Assembly: GCF_900142715.1 (NCBI RefSeq)
Contig: NZ_FRBX01000002.1
Location: 186,001 to 250,000 of the forward strand
Length of the DNA stretch: 64,000 bases
Direction of reading: 5' to 3'
From: Flavobacterium pectinovorum
Lineage (GTDB): Bacteria > Bacteroidota > Bacteroidia > Flavobacteriales > Flavobacteriaceae
Part shown: positions 44,735 to 53,658 of the stretch, one piece after another
How the letters are laid out: each line of letters opens with the position of its first letter
Position numbering within the stretch: the first letter of the stretch is position 1
The notes under the pieces: model-generated
The model's database searches: none
What the model was told of the DNA's origin: nothing
Seen by the model: the letters and a program-made list of their open reading frames with translations, nothing else
Program-made: the position numbers and the translations under genes

Positions 44735-46141
44735 TTATTTCAAAATAACTTTCTTTGTTATACTTTTATTTTCGTTTGAAATTTTTATCAAATACAAACC
44801 AGACGAATGATTGGTCAAATTAATTTCGGTGGTTTCGGCATTTGTTTTTTGTTCCGAGATAATTTTTCCTTGTGGCGAAATTACTGAAATCACAGATTTT
44901 TCGGGAGCAAAAACGGTAAATTTATCGGCACTTGGGTTTGGAAATAAAGTAACAGTCGAATTTTCTAATTCAAATTCATCATTCGATAACGTTGCATTCA
45001 ACGGCAAATAAAAGTTACCCGTTAATAACAAAGAATATAGTGTTTTTAAAGTGTGATTAAAGTAATTGTTTGGCTCATTTAAATTGTTTAAATCTGTATA
45101 AGAAGTATTTAAATGTGTTTGATTTTCTCCTCCCATCGCAGCGCAGGCAAACGCTCCCACAAAAGTAGCATTGTGATACTGTCCGACTAAAGAACCATTT
45201 TGACTGTAACCGTCTTTAATGTTGGCAGATCCAGCCAGAGTTAAGCGAACAAAATCAGATGATTTTTTAGAATAAGTTTTAGCATCGGCATTGCCGTACC
45301 ATAAATAATCTACCGCAATTCTCCATGGCGTTCTTGCCGCATCATAAGTATATGCTTTTCCTTCTCTATTGTATCCATTCGCAGAAGCTACAGGCGAATA
45401 TGCACCGGATGCCATACACCAGTCAGAAACCAATCCTCCGGTGGCATTATTTACAGTTAAATTATTGTTGATAATCGTATACGATTTTGCAGCAACCGAA
45501 TTCCAAAAAGCCACATCGTTTGTAAAAGTTCCAAAAACTCTGTAATAAGCTGGTGAAAAATAAGAAGGATTTGTAATTTGGCTTCCGCCGAATTGATCTC
45601 CGGGCTTTAAAACAAAGGTATTTGCTTCGACTTCATGTGCTTTAATAACTGCGATTAATGTTTTGGCATCCGTTTTATAATTGATACTTCCGGTGCTTGC
45701 CCATTGATAATCGGCTACGATAAGAGCAAAAGCCGCGTCCAATTCAGCATCTGTTGCACCATTGGGACCGTCAATTCCGGAACAGCCATTGATTTTCCAG
45801 TTCATAACACCGTTTGAATTGACATTGTCTTTATAATACAGCCAAAGTCCGTCGAAGAGCGTTTTATCGGCCATATAAACAGACAGAAGCATTCCATAAC
45901 CAATTCCTTCAGAAACAGTTTTATTAGGATCGTCAAATTTTATTCGTTTTCGGCCATTTGCGCAATCTGCAACAAAATTGTTTTTCCAGGTATCATAATT
46001 AGTTTTAGCGTCCTGACTATTTTTGTTGGTTGCCATAAGGCCATTTCCATAAACTTTGTTGGCAGGAAAGGGCTGGGTAGGGGTTTGTGAATAACTTTTG
46101 AGACACAAAACTGCAATACTTACTAAAAGTAGGTTTTTCAT
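44735..46141 (-). CDS. Secreted glycoside hydrolase family 8 enzyme with type IX sorting domain
   Basis: 468 residues. Signal peptide MKNLLLVSIAVLCLKSYSQ, then a GH8 (alpha/alpha)6 barrel: TVSEGIGYGMLLSVYMADKT contains the catalytic acid Glu, and GPNGATDAELDAAFALIVAD the conserved Asp region. The last ~75 residues are a type IX secretion domain (LFPNPSADKFTVFAPEKS, SSGLYLIKISNENKSITKK). GH8 members cut beta-1,4-glucan, lichenan, xylan or chitosan; which is unclear. The protein is likely secreted or anchored at the cell surface. Confidence 0.92.
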   Translation of the reverse strand: MKNLLLVSIAVLCLKSYSQTPTQPFPANKVYGNGLMATNKNSQDAKTNYDTWKNNFVADCANGRKRIKFDDPNKTVSEGIGYGMLLSVYMADKTLFDGLWLYYKDNVNSNGVMNWKINGCSGIDGPNGATDAELDAAFALIVADYQWASTGSINYKTDAKTLIAVIKAHEVEANTFVLKPGDQFGGSQITNPSYFSPAYYRVFGTFTNDVAFWNSVAAKSYTIINNNLTVNNATGGLVSDWCMASGAYSPVASANGYNREGKAYTYDAARTPWRIAVDYLWYGNADAKTYSKKSSDFVRLTLAGSANIKDGYSQNGSLVGQYHNATFVGAFACAAMGGENQTHLNTSYTDLNNLNEPNNYFNHTLKTLYSLLLTGNFYLPLNATLSNDEFELENSTVTLFPNPSADKFTVFAPEKSVISVISPQGKIISEQKTNAETTEINLTNHSSGLYLIKISNENKSITKKVILK

Positions 46142-46197
46142 AAAATATTATTTATTTGATTTAGGGACTCTAAAAGTAAGAATTTTTAGATATAAAA

Positions 46198-46239
46198 AAA
46201 ATCCCAAACAACAATTATAGAATTGTTGTTTGGGATTTT
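46198..46239. terminator. Long perfect terminator after tatA
   Basis: ATCCCAAACAACAATT (46201-46216) pairs fully with AATTGTTGTTTGGGAT (46221-46236) with A/T runs outside. It ends the tatA transcript and shares its outer arm sequence (ATCCCAAA) with the terminator at 44689. Confidence 0.8.
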
Positions 46240-46258
46240 CAATAAATTTTGAAGGTTA

Positions 46259-46438
46259 TTATTTAGTTTCCTCTTCTTGTTTTTTAGCAGGCGCAGGTTG
46301 ATCGTCTTTAGCAGCGTTTTTAAATTCCTTAATTCCACTTCCTAAACCTTTCATTAATTCTGGAATTTTTTTACCTCCAAAAAGTAATATCACAATACCT
46401 ACTATAACAAGGATTTCTGTAAGACCTAATCTTCCCAT
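46259..46438 (-). CDS. tatA: Sec-independent translocase subunit TatA
   Basis: 59 residues: an N-terminal membrane segment ([15 protein letters not shown]), the [20 protein letters not shown] amphipathic helix and a charged tail (KKQEEETK). This is the TatA/TatE architecture; TatA lines the channel that exports folded proteins across the inner membrane. The gene is short enough to be missed by length filters. No tatC is in the window. A promoter lies upstream. Confidence 0.92.
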   Translation of the reverse strand: MGRLGLTEILVIVGIVILLFGGKKIPELMKGLGSGIKEFKNAAKDDQPAPAKKQEEETK

Positions 46439-46483
46439 GGTTGTATATTTAATGCCGAAGCAAATTAATTCTTAATTTTGACG

Positions 46484-46512
46484 CAAAGTTATATAGAATA
46501 TACGAACAACAA
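46484..46512 (-). promoter_or_regulatory. Promoter of tatA
   Basis: On the minus strand TTG (46512-46510), 18 nt, then TAACTTTG (46491-46484). The ATG follows 46 nt further on. Confidence 0.6.
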
Positions 46513-46646
46513 GTGTTTTTGGATTAAAAATTTATTTTTTAGAGCGTTAAATATTTTATAAAATAAGTAAATTAATACGCTTGCCAATTTTTGTCTGATA
46601 TTAACAAGGCGATTAATTATTATATTTGCGAGTATATCTTATAACA

Positions 46647-47153
46647 ATGGCAAGGAAAAAACGCGATTTACGGAAAAAATTATATACAAAAAATCGATTG
46701 GTAATTTTGAATGAAGATACTTTTGAAGAGATTTTTTCATTTAAACTAACCTTAATGAATGTTTTTGTAGTTTTTTCTTTGGGTGGAATATTCTTAATAT
46801 TAGTAACAACTTTTATTATTGCTTTTACACCATTAAGAGAATTTATTCCGGGATACTCTTCTACGCAATTAAAAAAGAACGCAACACAATTGGCCATTAA
46901 ATCAGATTCTCTCGCTGTTGCTTTAAAGAAAAACGAAGCTTATATAAAAGGAATTCAAAAAGTATTGAGAGGCGAACTGGATTATGCAAAATTCAATAAA
47001 GATTCTATTTTATCAGAAGCAGAAGAGACTCCGCACCTTAATATGAAAGCCTCAGAAGAGGAAATTGAATTGAGAGAAGAAGTAAATAATATAGAAAAGG
47101 AGTCAGGGTCAGGCGGTAAAACGGGAAATAAAAACAAAAAAGCCAAAAAATAA
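46647..47153 (+). CDS. M23-peptidase-like N-terminal membrane protein without the peptidase domain
   Basis: 168 residues from MARKKRDLRKKLYTKNRLVI. A basic start, one membrane helix (about 37-60) and REFIPGYSSTQLKKNATQLA closely resemble the N-terminus of flavobacterial M23 (LytM) metallopeptidases. Here the protein stops after a short coiled coil and an acidic Glu/Lys tail; no HxxxD or HxH zinc motif exists. It could have a scaffold role for wall hydrolases, or be a truncated paralogue. A TATATTTG box (46621-46628) precedes it. The GH3-family gene starts 10 bp downstream. Confidence 0.75.
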   Translation: MARKKRDLRKKLYTKNRLVILNEDTFEEIFSFKLTLMNVFVVFSLGGIFLILVTTFIIAFTPLREFIPGYSSTQLKKNATQLAIKSDSLAVALKKNEAYIKGIQKVLRGELDYAKFNKDSILSEAEETPHLNMKASEEEIELREEVNNIEKESGSGGKTGNKNKKAKK

Positions 47154-47163
47154 ATACCACAAA

Positions 47164-48648
47164 ATGTCAATTAAATCAGTAGCAGCAAAATTATTTGCCG
47201 GCAAAATATACCATCAAACGAAAACCTGGGCCAATAAACCTGTTGAAACTCAATTGGCAGTTTTTAAGAATTTAATCAAAGATGCAAAAAGGACTGAATT
47301 TGGTATTGATCATCATTTTGATAAAATAAAAACATACGAAGATTTTAGAAAAAATGTTCCGGTTCGCGATTACGAAGATTTAAAAACTTATATCGACAAA
47401 GTTAGAACGGGAGAGAAAGATATTCTCTGGAAAGGGAAACCACTTTATTTTGCCAAAACATCCGGAACAACATCCGGGGCAAAATATATTCCGCTTACCA
47501 AAGAATCAATGCCTACGCACGTAAATGCAGCGCGAAATGCTATTCTTCATTATATTAATGAAACCGGAAATGCAGATTTTGTAGACGGAAAAATGATTTT
47601 TTTGCAGGGAAGCCCTATTTTGACTGAAAAATACGGAATTAAATTTGGAAGACTTTCCGGAATCGTGGCGCATTTTGTTCCTAAATATCTGCAGAAAAAC
47701 CGAATGCCTTCGTGGGAAACCAATTGTATAGAAGACTGGGATACAAAAGTAAATGCGATTGTTGACGAAACAATTAAAGAAGATATGTCGGTTATTTCCG
47801 GAATTCCGGCCTGGGTTCAAATGTATTTTGAGCGTTTACAGGAAAAAAGCGGTGGAAAAAAAATAAGCGAGATTTTCAGGAACTTTAATCTGTTTATTTA
47901 CGGTGGCGTAAATTACGAACCATACCGAGCCAAGTTTGAACAAATGATTGGTAAAAAAGTTGATAGCATTGAGTTGTTTCCAGCTTCAGAAGGATTTTTT
48001 GCCTATCAGGATTCACAAAAAGAAAAAGGAATGTTGTTGCTTTTGAACTCAGGAATTTTTTACGAGTTCATTAAAGCCGATGAATTTTTTACAGAAAATC
48101 CAAAAAGACACACTATTGGCGAAGTAGAAACAGGTGTAAATTATGCCTTAATTATTTCTACAAATGCCGGACTTTGGGGATATAATATAGGAGATACAGT
48201 TCAGTTTACGTCTTTATTCCCGCATCGTGTAATTGTTTCGGGTCGAATTAAACATTTTATTTCTGCTTTTGGCGAACACGTTATTGCCAATGAAGTCGAA
48301 AAAGCGATGAAAGAAGCAACCGAAGCAACAAAAACGGTTATAAACGAATTTACAGTTGCACCACAAATTAATCCGTCAGGCGGATTACCCTATCACGAAT
48401 GGTTTGTAGAATTTGAAAATGAGCCGGAGAATATGCAAGTTTTTGAAGAAGCAATTGACAATTCGATGCGAAAACAAAACATCTACTACGATGATTTGAT
48501 AACTGGTAATGTTTTAAGAAAAGTGGTTGTAACCAAAGTTTCTAAAAACGGATTTCAGGAGTATATGAAATCGCAGGGAAAATTAGGCGGACAAAATAAA
48601 ATTCCGAGATTGTCAAACAATAGAGATATTGCTGATAATTTGAAATAG
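47164..48648 (+). CDS. GH3 auxin-responsive promoter family acyl-adenylating protein
   Basis: 494 residues. YFAKTSGTTSGAKYIPLTKE is the adenylation-loop motif of the GH3/ANL superfamily, and ELFPASEGFFAYQDSQKEKG is the substrate-pocket region. Plant GH3s join amino acids to auxin or jasmonate; bacterial homologues are unstudied and likely conjugate some acyl acid to an amine. It probably forms an operon with the M23-like gene (10 bp gap). Confidence 0.85.
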   Translation: MSIKSVAAKLFAGKIYHQTKTWANKPVETQLAVFKNLIKDAKRTEFGIDHHFDKIKTYEDFRKNVPVRDYEDLKTYIDKVRTGEKDILWKGKPLYFAKTSGTTSGAKYIPLTKESMPTHVNAARNAILHYINETGNADFVDGKMIFLQGSPILTEKYGIKFGRLSGIVAHFVPKYLQKNRMPSWETNCIEDWDTKVNAIVDETIKEDMSVISGIPAWVQMYFERLQEKSGGKKISEIFRNFNLFIYGGVNYEPYRAKFEQMIGKKVDSIELFPASEGFFAYQDSQKEKGMLLLLNSGIFYEFIKADEFFTENPKRHTIGEVETGVNYALIISTNAGLWGYNIGDTVQFTSLFPHRVIVSGRIKHFISAFGEHVIANEVEKAMKEATEATKTVINEFTVAPQINPSGGLPYHEWFVEFENEPENMQVFEEAIDNSMRKQNIYYDDLITGNVLRKVVVTKVSKNGFQEYMKSQGKLGGQNKIPRLSNNRDIADNLK

Positions 48649-48658
48649 GAAAAATAAA

Positions 48659-49039
48659 ATGGATAAACATATTTCATATGAGCAAATTAAAAATCGTGAA
48701 TGTGATTTTATAGTTCAATATCGTTTTTTTTCTGAGGAAGAAGGAGGAAGAAAAATAAATCCTGGACAAGGTTATCGTTCAGATTTTATGTACGCGGAAG
48801 ATGAAAAATCTATAAAAATATGGATGATCTGACCTGAATTTTTAGATAATGAAAATAATGTAATTTTAGATAAATCTATACATGTTTCAACTTTCGGGAA
48901 AGCCAAAATGTGGATCGTAACCGGAGTAAATCAAGAATTACACAAATCAAGAATTAAAATTGGGAAAAAAGGTTATTTTATGGAAGGCCCAAGGAAAGTA
49001 GCAGAATGCGAGGTGATTGAAATCTTAAGATTGAAATAG
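48659..49039 (+). pseudogene. Interrupted small gene with an in-frame TGA
   Basis: The frame ATG 48659 to TAG 49037 holds 126 codons but codon 58 is TGA (48830-48832), in the context IKIWMI-stop-PEFLDNENN. The reading frame is coherent before and after (YRFFSEEEGGRKINPGQGYR and GYFMEGPRKVAECEVIEILR). A Trp codon TGG changed to TGA would explain it. The family resembles small hypothetical proteins with an elongation-factor-like beta barrel; not certain. It lies 10 bp after the GH3-family gene. Confidence 0.65.
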
Positions 49040-49053
49040 CAAAAGGTTTATTT

Positions 49054-49392
49054 ATGAAATATAAATATTATTTGAGACCTGGATATAAATCTCAAGATCT
49101 GTTAATTGAGATATTTAGTGGTGCCGAAGACGAATGTTTTCTCACAGACCTATTAGATTCAATTTCAGAAATAAATCCAAAAGTTGATAAAATGAATGAC
49201 CTTTGGATGAATGATGAAATTGAGATAGAAGTTAGCTCAGATATTGGTTTACTCTATGTTTCAAAAGACATTTGGGATCTGGCTTTTATAATGTCAGATA
49301 ATAATCAGGAATGTATCAACAAGATAAATTTGATTTTACTAAAAGATAAAAATTTCTATAAAGCAGAAGTTAACTTCGAAGATTATAAATAA
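49054..49392 (+). CDS. Small acidic protein of unknown function
   Basis: 112 residues, MKYKYYLRPGYKSQDLLIEIF, then an acidic region rich in Asp, Glu and Asn with alternating helices and strands. No signal peptide or membrane segment. It has the size and charge of immunity-type or SMI1/KNR4-like accessory proteins but no signature I can name. It follows a broken gene by 14 bp and may have been its operon partner. Confidence 0.55.
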   Translation: MKYKYYLRPGYKSQDLLIEIFSGAEDECFLTDLLDSISEINPKVDKMNDLWMNDEIEIEVSSDIGLLYVSKDIWDLAFIMSDNNQECINKINLILLKDKNFYKAEVNFEDYK

Positions 49393-49641
49393 CAATACAA
49401 TAATAAATAGTTTAAAATTATCAAAATAACAGCGATAATTTGAAATAGAAAACTTAAGATAAATTCTTCTTCTAAATTTTTTAAATTACAGATAATAAAT
49501 TACTTACCATAAAATTATATTGTAATAACAGTTTAGTAATAATGATGTTTTGCAGAGTTGACGTTTTTAATTCCTATTTTCGCTAAAATTAATAATACTC
49601 CGATTAATCTTCTAAAACGGAAGATTTTTAAAATATAAAGC

Positions 49642-51321
49642 ATGAAAGAAACCAAACATATATCAAGATCAAGAGCGCAGGAATCATCTGCAGCGATTGA
49701 AAAAATGTACATAACAATGCGTCACTTATTCAACCGTGGTTTTTATAAACCTATGGGAGTTTCTGGGGATAGTTTACGCGAATCATTATTGGCTTTGCGT
49801 CCGGAAATTTACGGAAACATTGGTGAAGAAAAAGTAGAACTTAATGGTCTTTTATACGTTATAGAGCGTCTTCCGATAGGAATTGAACAATGTCGATTTA
49901 TTAATTTAACTTCGGATGAAGGATATTCTAAATCACATTTTCAGGCCATTGTTCCTCCAAAAAGAAGAAGAAATTGTTACCGAATTGATGAGGAACAAAT
50001 GAACGTTGAAATCACACGAGGACGATCTGACATTTATGATATTTTGACGCATTTGACTTTTATTTTTATCGAATCGCACAAAATAAAAAACAGAGTTTTA
50101 TTGGATGACGGCGGTGAAGTTTCGCGCGATTGGATGAAATTGGAACAAGCTGTATTACAAACGAAAAAGCTTTCTTTAATAGAAAAAGAAAAAGCAATCT
50201 CGCATGTTGCCAATATTTTAGGCAGAACATTTGAAGAAGTTCTGGATATTTATGATGCTTTTGGATCAGAAAATGCTCCGGATCGTTTTCTGCACGTTAT
50301 TTATTGGTTAGGGAAACTAGCGATAGAAGAAATGATCGATAATAATAAACGTACAATCACTTTTAGTCCTGTTTTGAGAGAACGTCTTGGACATCACATT
50401 CATGGTGAAATCTGGGCAACAAATATCAAGGAAGTTTTAAAAGCTAATAGCCTTTTAAAGCGCCCAATTCATGTGATAAGTGCGAATATGCACAGTGTAA
50501 TGAATTCGATTTTTGCAACGCCGTTGTTGAAAACAAAATTCAAGGACAAATCTGATTTCTTTATTTATGAAGAACTAAGCAAGTCTGGCGCAAAAGAACT
50601 TAGAGCACACGTTGAAGAACTGGCGTTGAAAAACGGAATGATTTCATTACCGGATAGCTCGGGAACAAATATTGATGTTCAAATTTTTGACACGGCCAAA
50701 ATTGACTGGTCAAAAACGGCATTTTCATATGGAAATATAGATGAAGAAAAACCTGTAATCATTGTAATGGATTATGCATTTGGCGAGCAGGCTTATGAAA
50801 CTATCGATGAGCTTTTAAAACCGTATAAAAAAGAAACGTTACTAAATGTAAAATCAGTTTCGATAATGGGTAAAGCCGGAATTCTGGAAGGCGGAAAAGG
50901 CGATATTATGATTCCGTCTGCGCATATAAATGAGGGAACGGCAGATAATTATTTCTTCGAAAATGAATTAACAGGCGCTATGTTTGAAGGTAACGACATT
51001 GCTGTTTTTGAAGGCGCAATGGTTACTGTTTTAGGAACATCATTACAAAACAGAGATTTATTGAAATTCTTTCACGAGTCGACCTGGGGAGTAATTGGTC
51101 TTGAAATGGAAGGTTCTTATTATCAAAAAGCAATACAATCGGCATCAAAAATTAGAAAAAGCGTGCCGCATGATATTAAAGTTCGCTATGCTTATTATGC
51201 TTCAGATAACCCATTGGAAACCGGAAGCACACTTGCTTCGGGCGGATTAGGAACAACTGGTGTAAAACCAACTTATTTGATTACTATTAAAATTTTGGAA
51301 CAAATTTTCAACGTAAAATAA
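49642..51321 (+). CDS. DUF6909-like protein with a nucleoside-phosphorylase-like half
   Basis: 559 residues, without a signal peptide. The first half (to about 340) is helical and begins KHISRSRAQESSAAIEKMYI. The second half has VIIVMDYAFGEQAYETIDEL, SVSIMGKAGILEGGKGDIMI and STWGVIGLEMEGSYYQKAIQ, a pattern reminiscent of the purine-nucleoside-phosphorylase/MTA nucleosidase fold (Gly-rich loop, then the conserved MEG/S segment). I recall this family as DUF6909, with moderate certainty. It starts the plus-strand block leading into the polysaccharide locus, 8 bp before the Wzz-like gene. Confidence 0.7.
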   Translation: MKETKHISRSRAQESSAAIEKMYITMRHLFNRGFYKPMGVSGDSLRESLLALRPEIYGNIGEEKVELNGLLYVIERLPIGIEQCRFINLTSDEGYSKSHFQAIVPPKRRRNCYRIDEEQMNVEITRGRSDIYDILTHLTFIFIESHKIKNRVLLDDGGEVSRDWMKLEQAVLQTKKLSLIEKEKAISHVANILGRTFEEVLDIYDAFGSENAPDRFLHVIYWLGKLAIEEMIDNNKRTITFSPVLRERLGHHIHGEIWATNIKEVLKANSLLKRPIHVISANMHSVMNSIFATPLLKTKFKDKSDFFIYEELSKSGAKELRAHVEELALKNGMISLPDSSGTNIDVQIFDTAKIDWSKTAFSYGNIDEEKPVIIVMDYAFGEQAYETIDELLKPYKKETLLNVKSVSIMGKAGILEGGKGDIMIPSAHINEGTADNYFFENELTGAMFEGNDIAVFEGAMVTVLGTSLQNRDLLKFFHESTWGVIGLEMEGSYYQKAIQSASKIRKSVPHDIKVRYAYYASDNPLETGSTLASGGLGTTGVKPTYLITIKILEQIFNVK

Positions 51322-51329
51322 AAACTTAA

Positions 51330-52322
51330 ATGAGTACAAAAGTACCCGAAAATACGACAGATCAGGAAATTGATATTTTTCAGCTTTCAAAAAGTATTGG
51401 TAATTTTTTTGATAGAATTAATGCTGCAATTTTTCAGTCGATTCAATTTTTTGTTCGAAACTGGGTTGTTGTTTTGATTTTGCTTATAGTTGGTTTTGGT
51501 TTTGGATGGTACTTAGATTCTAATAAAAAATCATTTGAAAATCAGGTAATTGTTACACCAAATTTTGGAAGTGTTGATTACTTGTATGCTAAAATCGATT
51601 TAATTCAATCTAAAGTTATTTCTGGAGATGCTTCTTTCTTAAAAAATGTAGTAGGAATTTCAGATCCAAAATTAATTAAGAAAATAGAGATTAAACCTGT
51701 TGCCGACGTTTATAAATTTATTGAAGACAAAGAGCAAAACTTTGAACTTATAAAATTAATGGCTGAGGTTGGCGAAGTAAAAAAAGTTTTAGAAGATAAT
51801 GTAACGAGTAAAAACTATACTTTTCATACAATTTCTTTCGTTTCAGATGAAGCTATAAATGAAAAAGAAGTAGTTGAACCGTTGATGAAATATTTGAATG
51901 ATTCTGAATATTTTGCCGCAATTCAAAAAATAGGATATAAAAATCTGGAACAGCAAATTGCTCAAAACGATACGATATTGCTGCAGATAGACAATGTTTT
52001 AAACGGATTTTCGAATAAAGTAAAAGGAGGTTCAAACAACGACAAACTGATTTATTACAACGAAAATTTACAACTAAACGATATTATAAAAACCAAACAA
52101 AAATTAGTTACAGATCAGGGAGAAAACAGATTAAAATTAATAAGTTTTGACAAAACCATTAGAGAAATTAATTCGACGCTTAACATAAATGATAATAAAA
52201 TTACAAACGGCAGATTTAAATTTTTGTTTCCGGTTTTCTTCATATTTATTTTTGTCCTTATCAGCTTATTTTCTAAATTTTACAGTAAACAGCAGAGAAT
52301 TCATAATACAAAATCAATTTAA
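51330..52322 (+). CDS. Wzz-like chain-length regulator
   Basis: 330 residues with two membrane segments (about 46-66 and 295-315) enclosing a large periplasmic, helix-rich domain. This matches Wzz/PCP polysaccharide co-polymerases that set chain length. It lacks the proline-rich motif and the tyrosine kinase domain of Wzc-type regulators. It follows the DUF6909-like gene by 8 bp and precedes the flippase gene, so it probably works with the Wzx/Wzy set downstream. Confidence 0.72.
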   Translation: MSTKVPENTTDQEIDIFQLSKSIGNFFDRINAAIFQSIQFFVRNWVVVLILLIVGFGFGWYLDSNKKSFENQVIVTPNFGSVDYLYAKIDLIQSKVISGDASFLKNVVGISDPKLIKKIEIKPVADVYKFIEDKEQNFELIKLMAEVGEVKKVLEDNVTSKNYTFHTISFVSDEAINEKEVVEPLMKYLNDSEYFAAIQKIGYKNLEQQIAQNDTILLQIDNVLNGFSNKVKGGSNNDKLIYYNENLQLNDIIKTKQKLVTDQGENRLKLISFDKTIREINSTLNINDNKITNGRFKFLFPVFFIFIFVLISLFSKFYSKQQRIHNTKSI

Positions 52323-52348
52323 AGGATATTCTCTTTAACATACACCAA

Positions 52349-53653
52349 TTGAAAATCAATATCATATTTGAGAAATTATCTCGAAATCCATTTTTAAAAC
52401 AAAGTTTTGCCACTTTGCTTTTAAGGGTTTTTGGAGTTCTCTTGTTGTTTGGTTTTACGGTTCTTCTAACCAAATCTTACAGCCCAAAATTAGTAGGGCA
52501 ATATGATTTTGCAAGATCGTTTTTGATATCGGTTAGCAGTATTTGTATGTTGGGCTTTGATCAGTCCATTTTATATTTTAAAGGGAAATTAGCCAGTGAC
52601 AATGCGATTTCAGAATTGAAAAAGATTTATGCTAAAATGGTAAAGATGCTTTTTGCAACTTCTGTACTTGCATTCATTATAATTCTAATGATCGATGACG
52701 AAATAGTGAATGGTTATTTTAGTGATTCTGAGGTATATCTTATTTTTCTAAAAGGTGCTGCAACCTTATTTTTTTACGGCCTTTCAATATTAAATACAGA
52801 AGTCATAAGAGCTTTAGATAAACTCTACATTGCAGAATTATTCAGAAACATTCTCAAATATATACCGCTCATAATAGGTTCTATCGTTTTGCTTTATTGG
52901 AATAAAGAAAACTATTTGGTTGATGTTTTCTTTTGGGGATTTGTTTTATTAGCAATAGTGAGTTCAGCATTGGTTTTACATTATTTTAGAAAAGTAAAAA
53001 TTGTAAAAACAGCTTACAGTATTTCTAGTAAAGAAATTTTTTTTAAATCATATCCAATTGCCATCAGCAGCATGGCTATGTTTTTATTAATGTGTTTTGA
53101 TATTATGTTTTTAAAAAAGTACCGTAATGATGAAACAGTTGCCTTTTATTCTATTGGAGTCAAATTAATGACTATTGTTTCTGTAGTTATTTTGTCAATC
53201 AATATTACGATCTCGGCTAAAATTTCAGAATATTTTTCAAGTGAGAACAAAGCAGAACTAACAAAAACATTAAGAAATAGCTCGCGTTTAATTTTCGGAA
53301 TTACAGTTCCGGTAATTATTGCAATGTGCATTTTTTCAGAAAATATTCTGAACTTTTTTGGCCACCAATATGTGGTCGCCCAACAGGCATTTTTAATTTT
53401 AATAATAGGTCAGGGAATTTGTTCTGCATTTGGAGCCGCTCCTGTTTATCTAAATATGACGGGAAGACAGCATGCTTTTCAGGTTATTTTGATAATCACT
53501 GTTATAATTAATTTTATAATGAATCGATTTTTAATTCCTGTTTATGGCATGAACGGTGCCGCAATTGCGTTTGTTTCCAGCTCTTTTTTCTGGAATTTTA
53601 TGGTTGCAATAATCATTTATAAAAAAGATAAAATAATAGTTTTTTTGAATTAA
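52349..53653 (+). CDS. Polysaccharide flippase (Wzx/MATE-type)
   Basis: 434 residues with about twelve hydrophobic segments from residue 15 to the end. LLLRVFGVLLLFGFTVLLTK at the start is typical of Wzx/MviN-type flippases. The start codon is TTG (52349, read MKINIIFEKL), since no better ATG is near. It moves lipid-linked oligosaccharide units across the inner membrane. It lies 27 bp after the Wzz-like gene and 5 bp before a glycosyltransferase. Confidence 0.85.
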   Translation: MKINIIFEKLSRNPFLKQSFATLLLRVFGVLLLFGFTVLLTKSYSPKLVGQYDFARSFLISVSSICMLGFDQSILYFKGKLASDNAISELKKIYAKMVKMLFATSVLAFIIILMIDDEIVNGYFSDSEVYLIFLKGAATLFFYGLSILNTEVIRALDKLYIAELFRNILKYIPLIIGSIVLLYWNKENYLVDVFFWGFVLLAIVSSALVLHYFRKVKIVKTAYSISSKEIFFKSYPIAISSMAMFLLMCFDIMFLKKYRNDETVAFYSIGVKLMTIVSVVILSINITISAKISEYFSSENKAELTKTLRNSSRLIFGITVPVIIAMCIFSENILNFFGHQYVVAQQAFLILIIGQGICSAFGAAPVYLNMTGRQHAFQVILIITVIINFIMNRFLIPVYGMNGAAIAFVSSSFFWNFMVAIIIYKKDKIIVFLN

Positions 53654-53658
53654 TTAAA

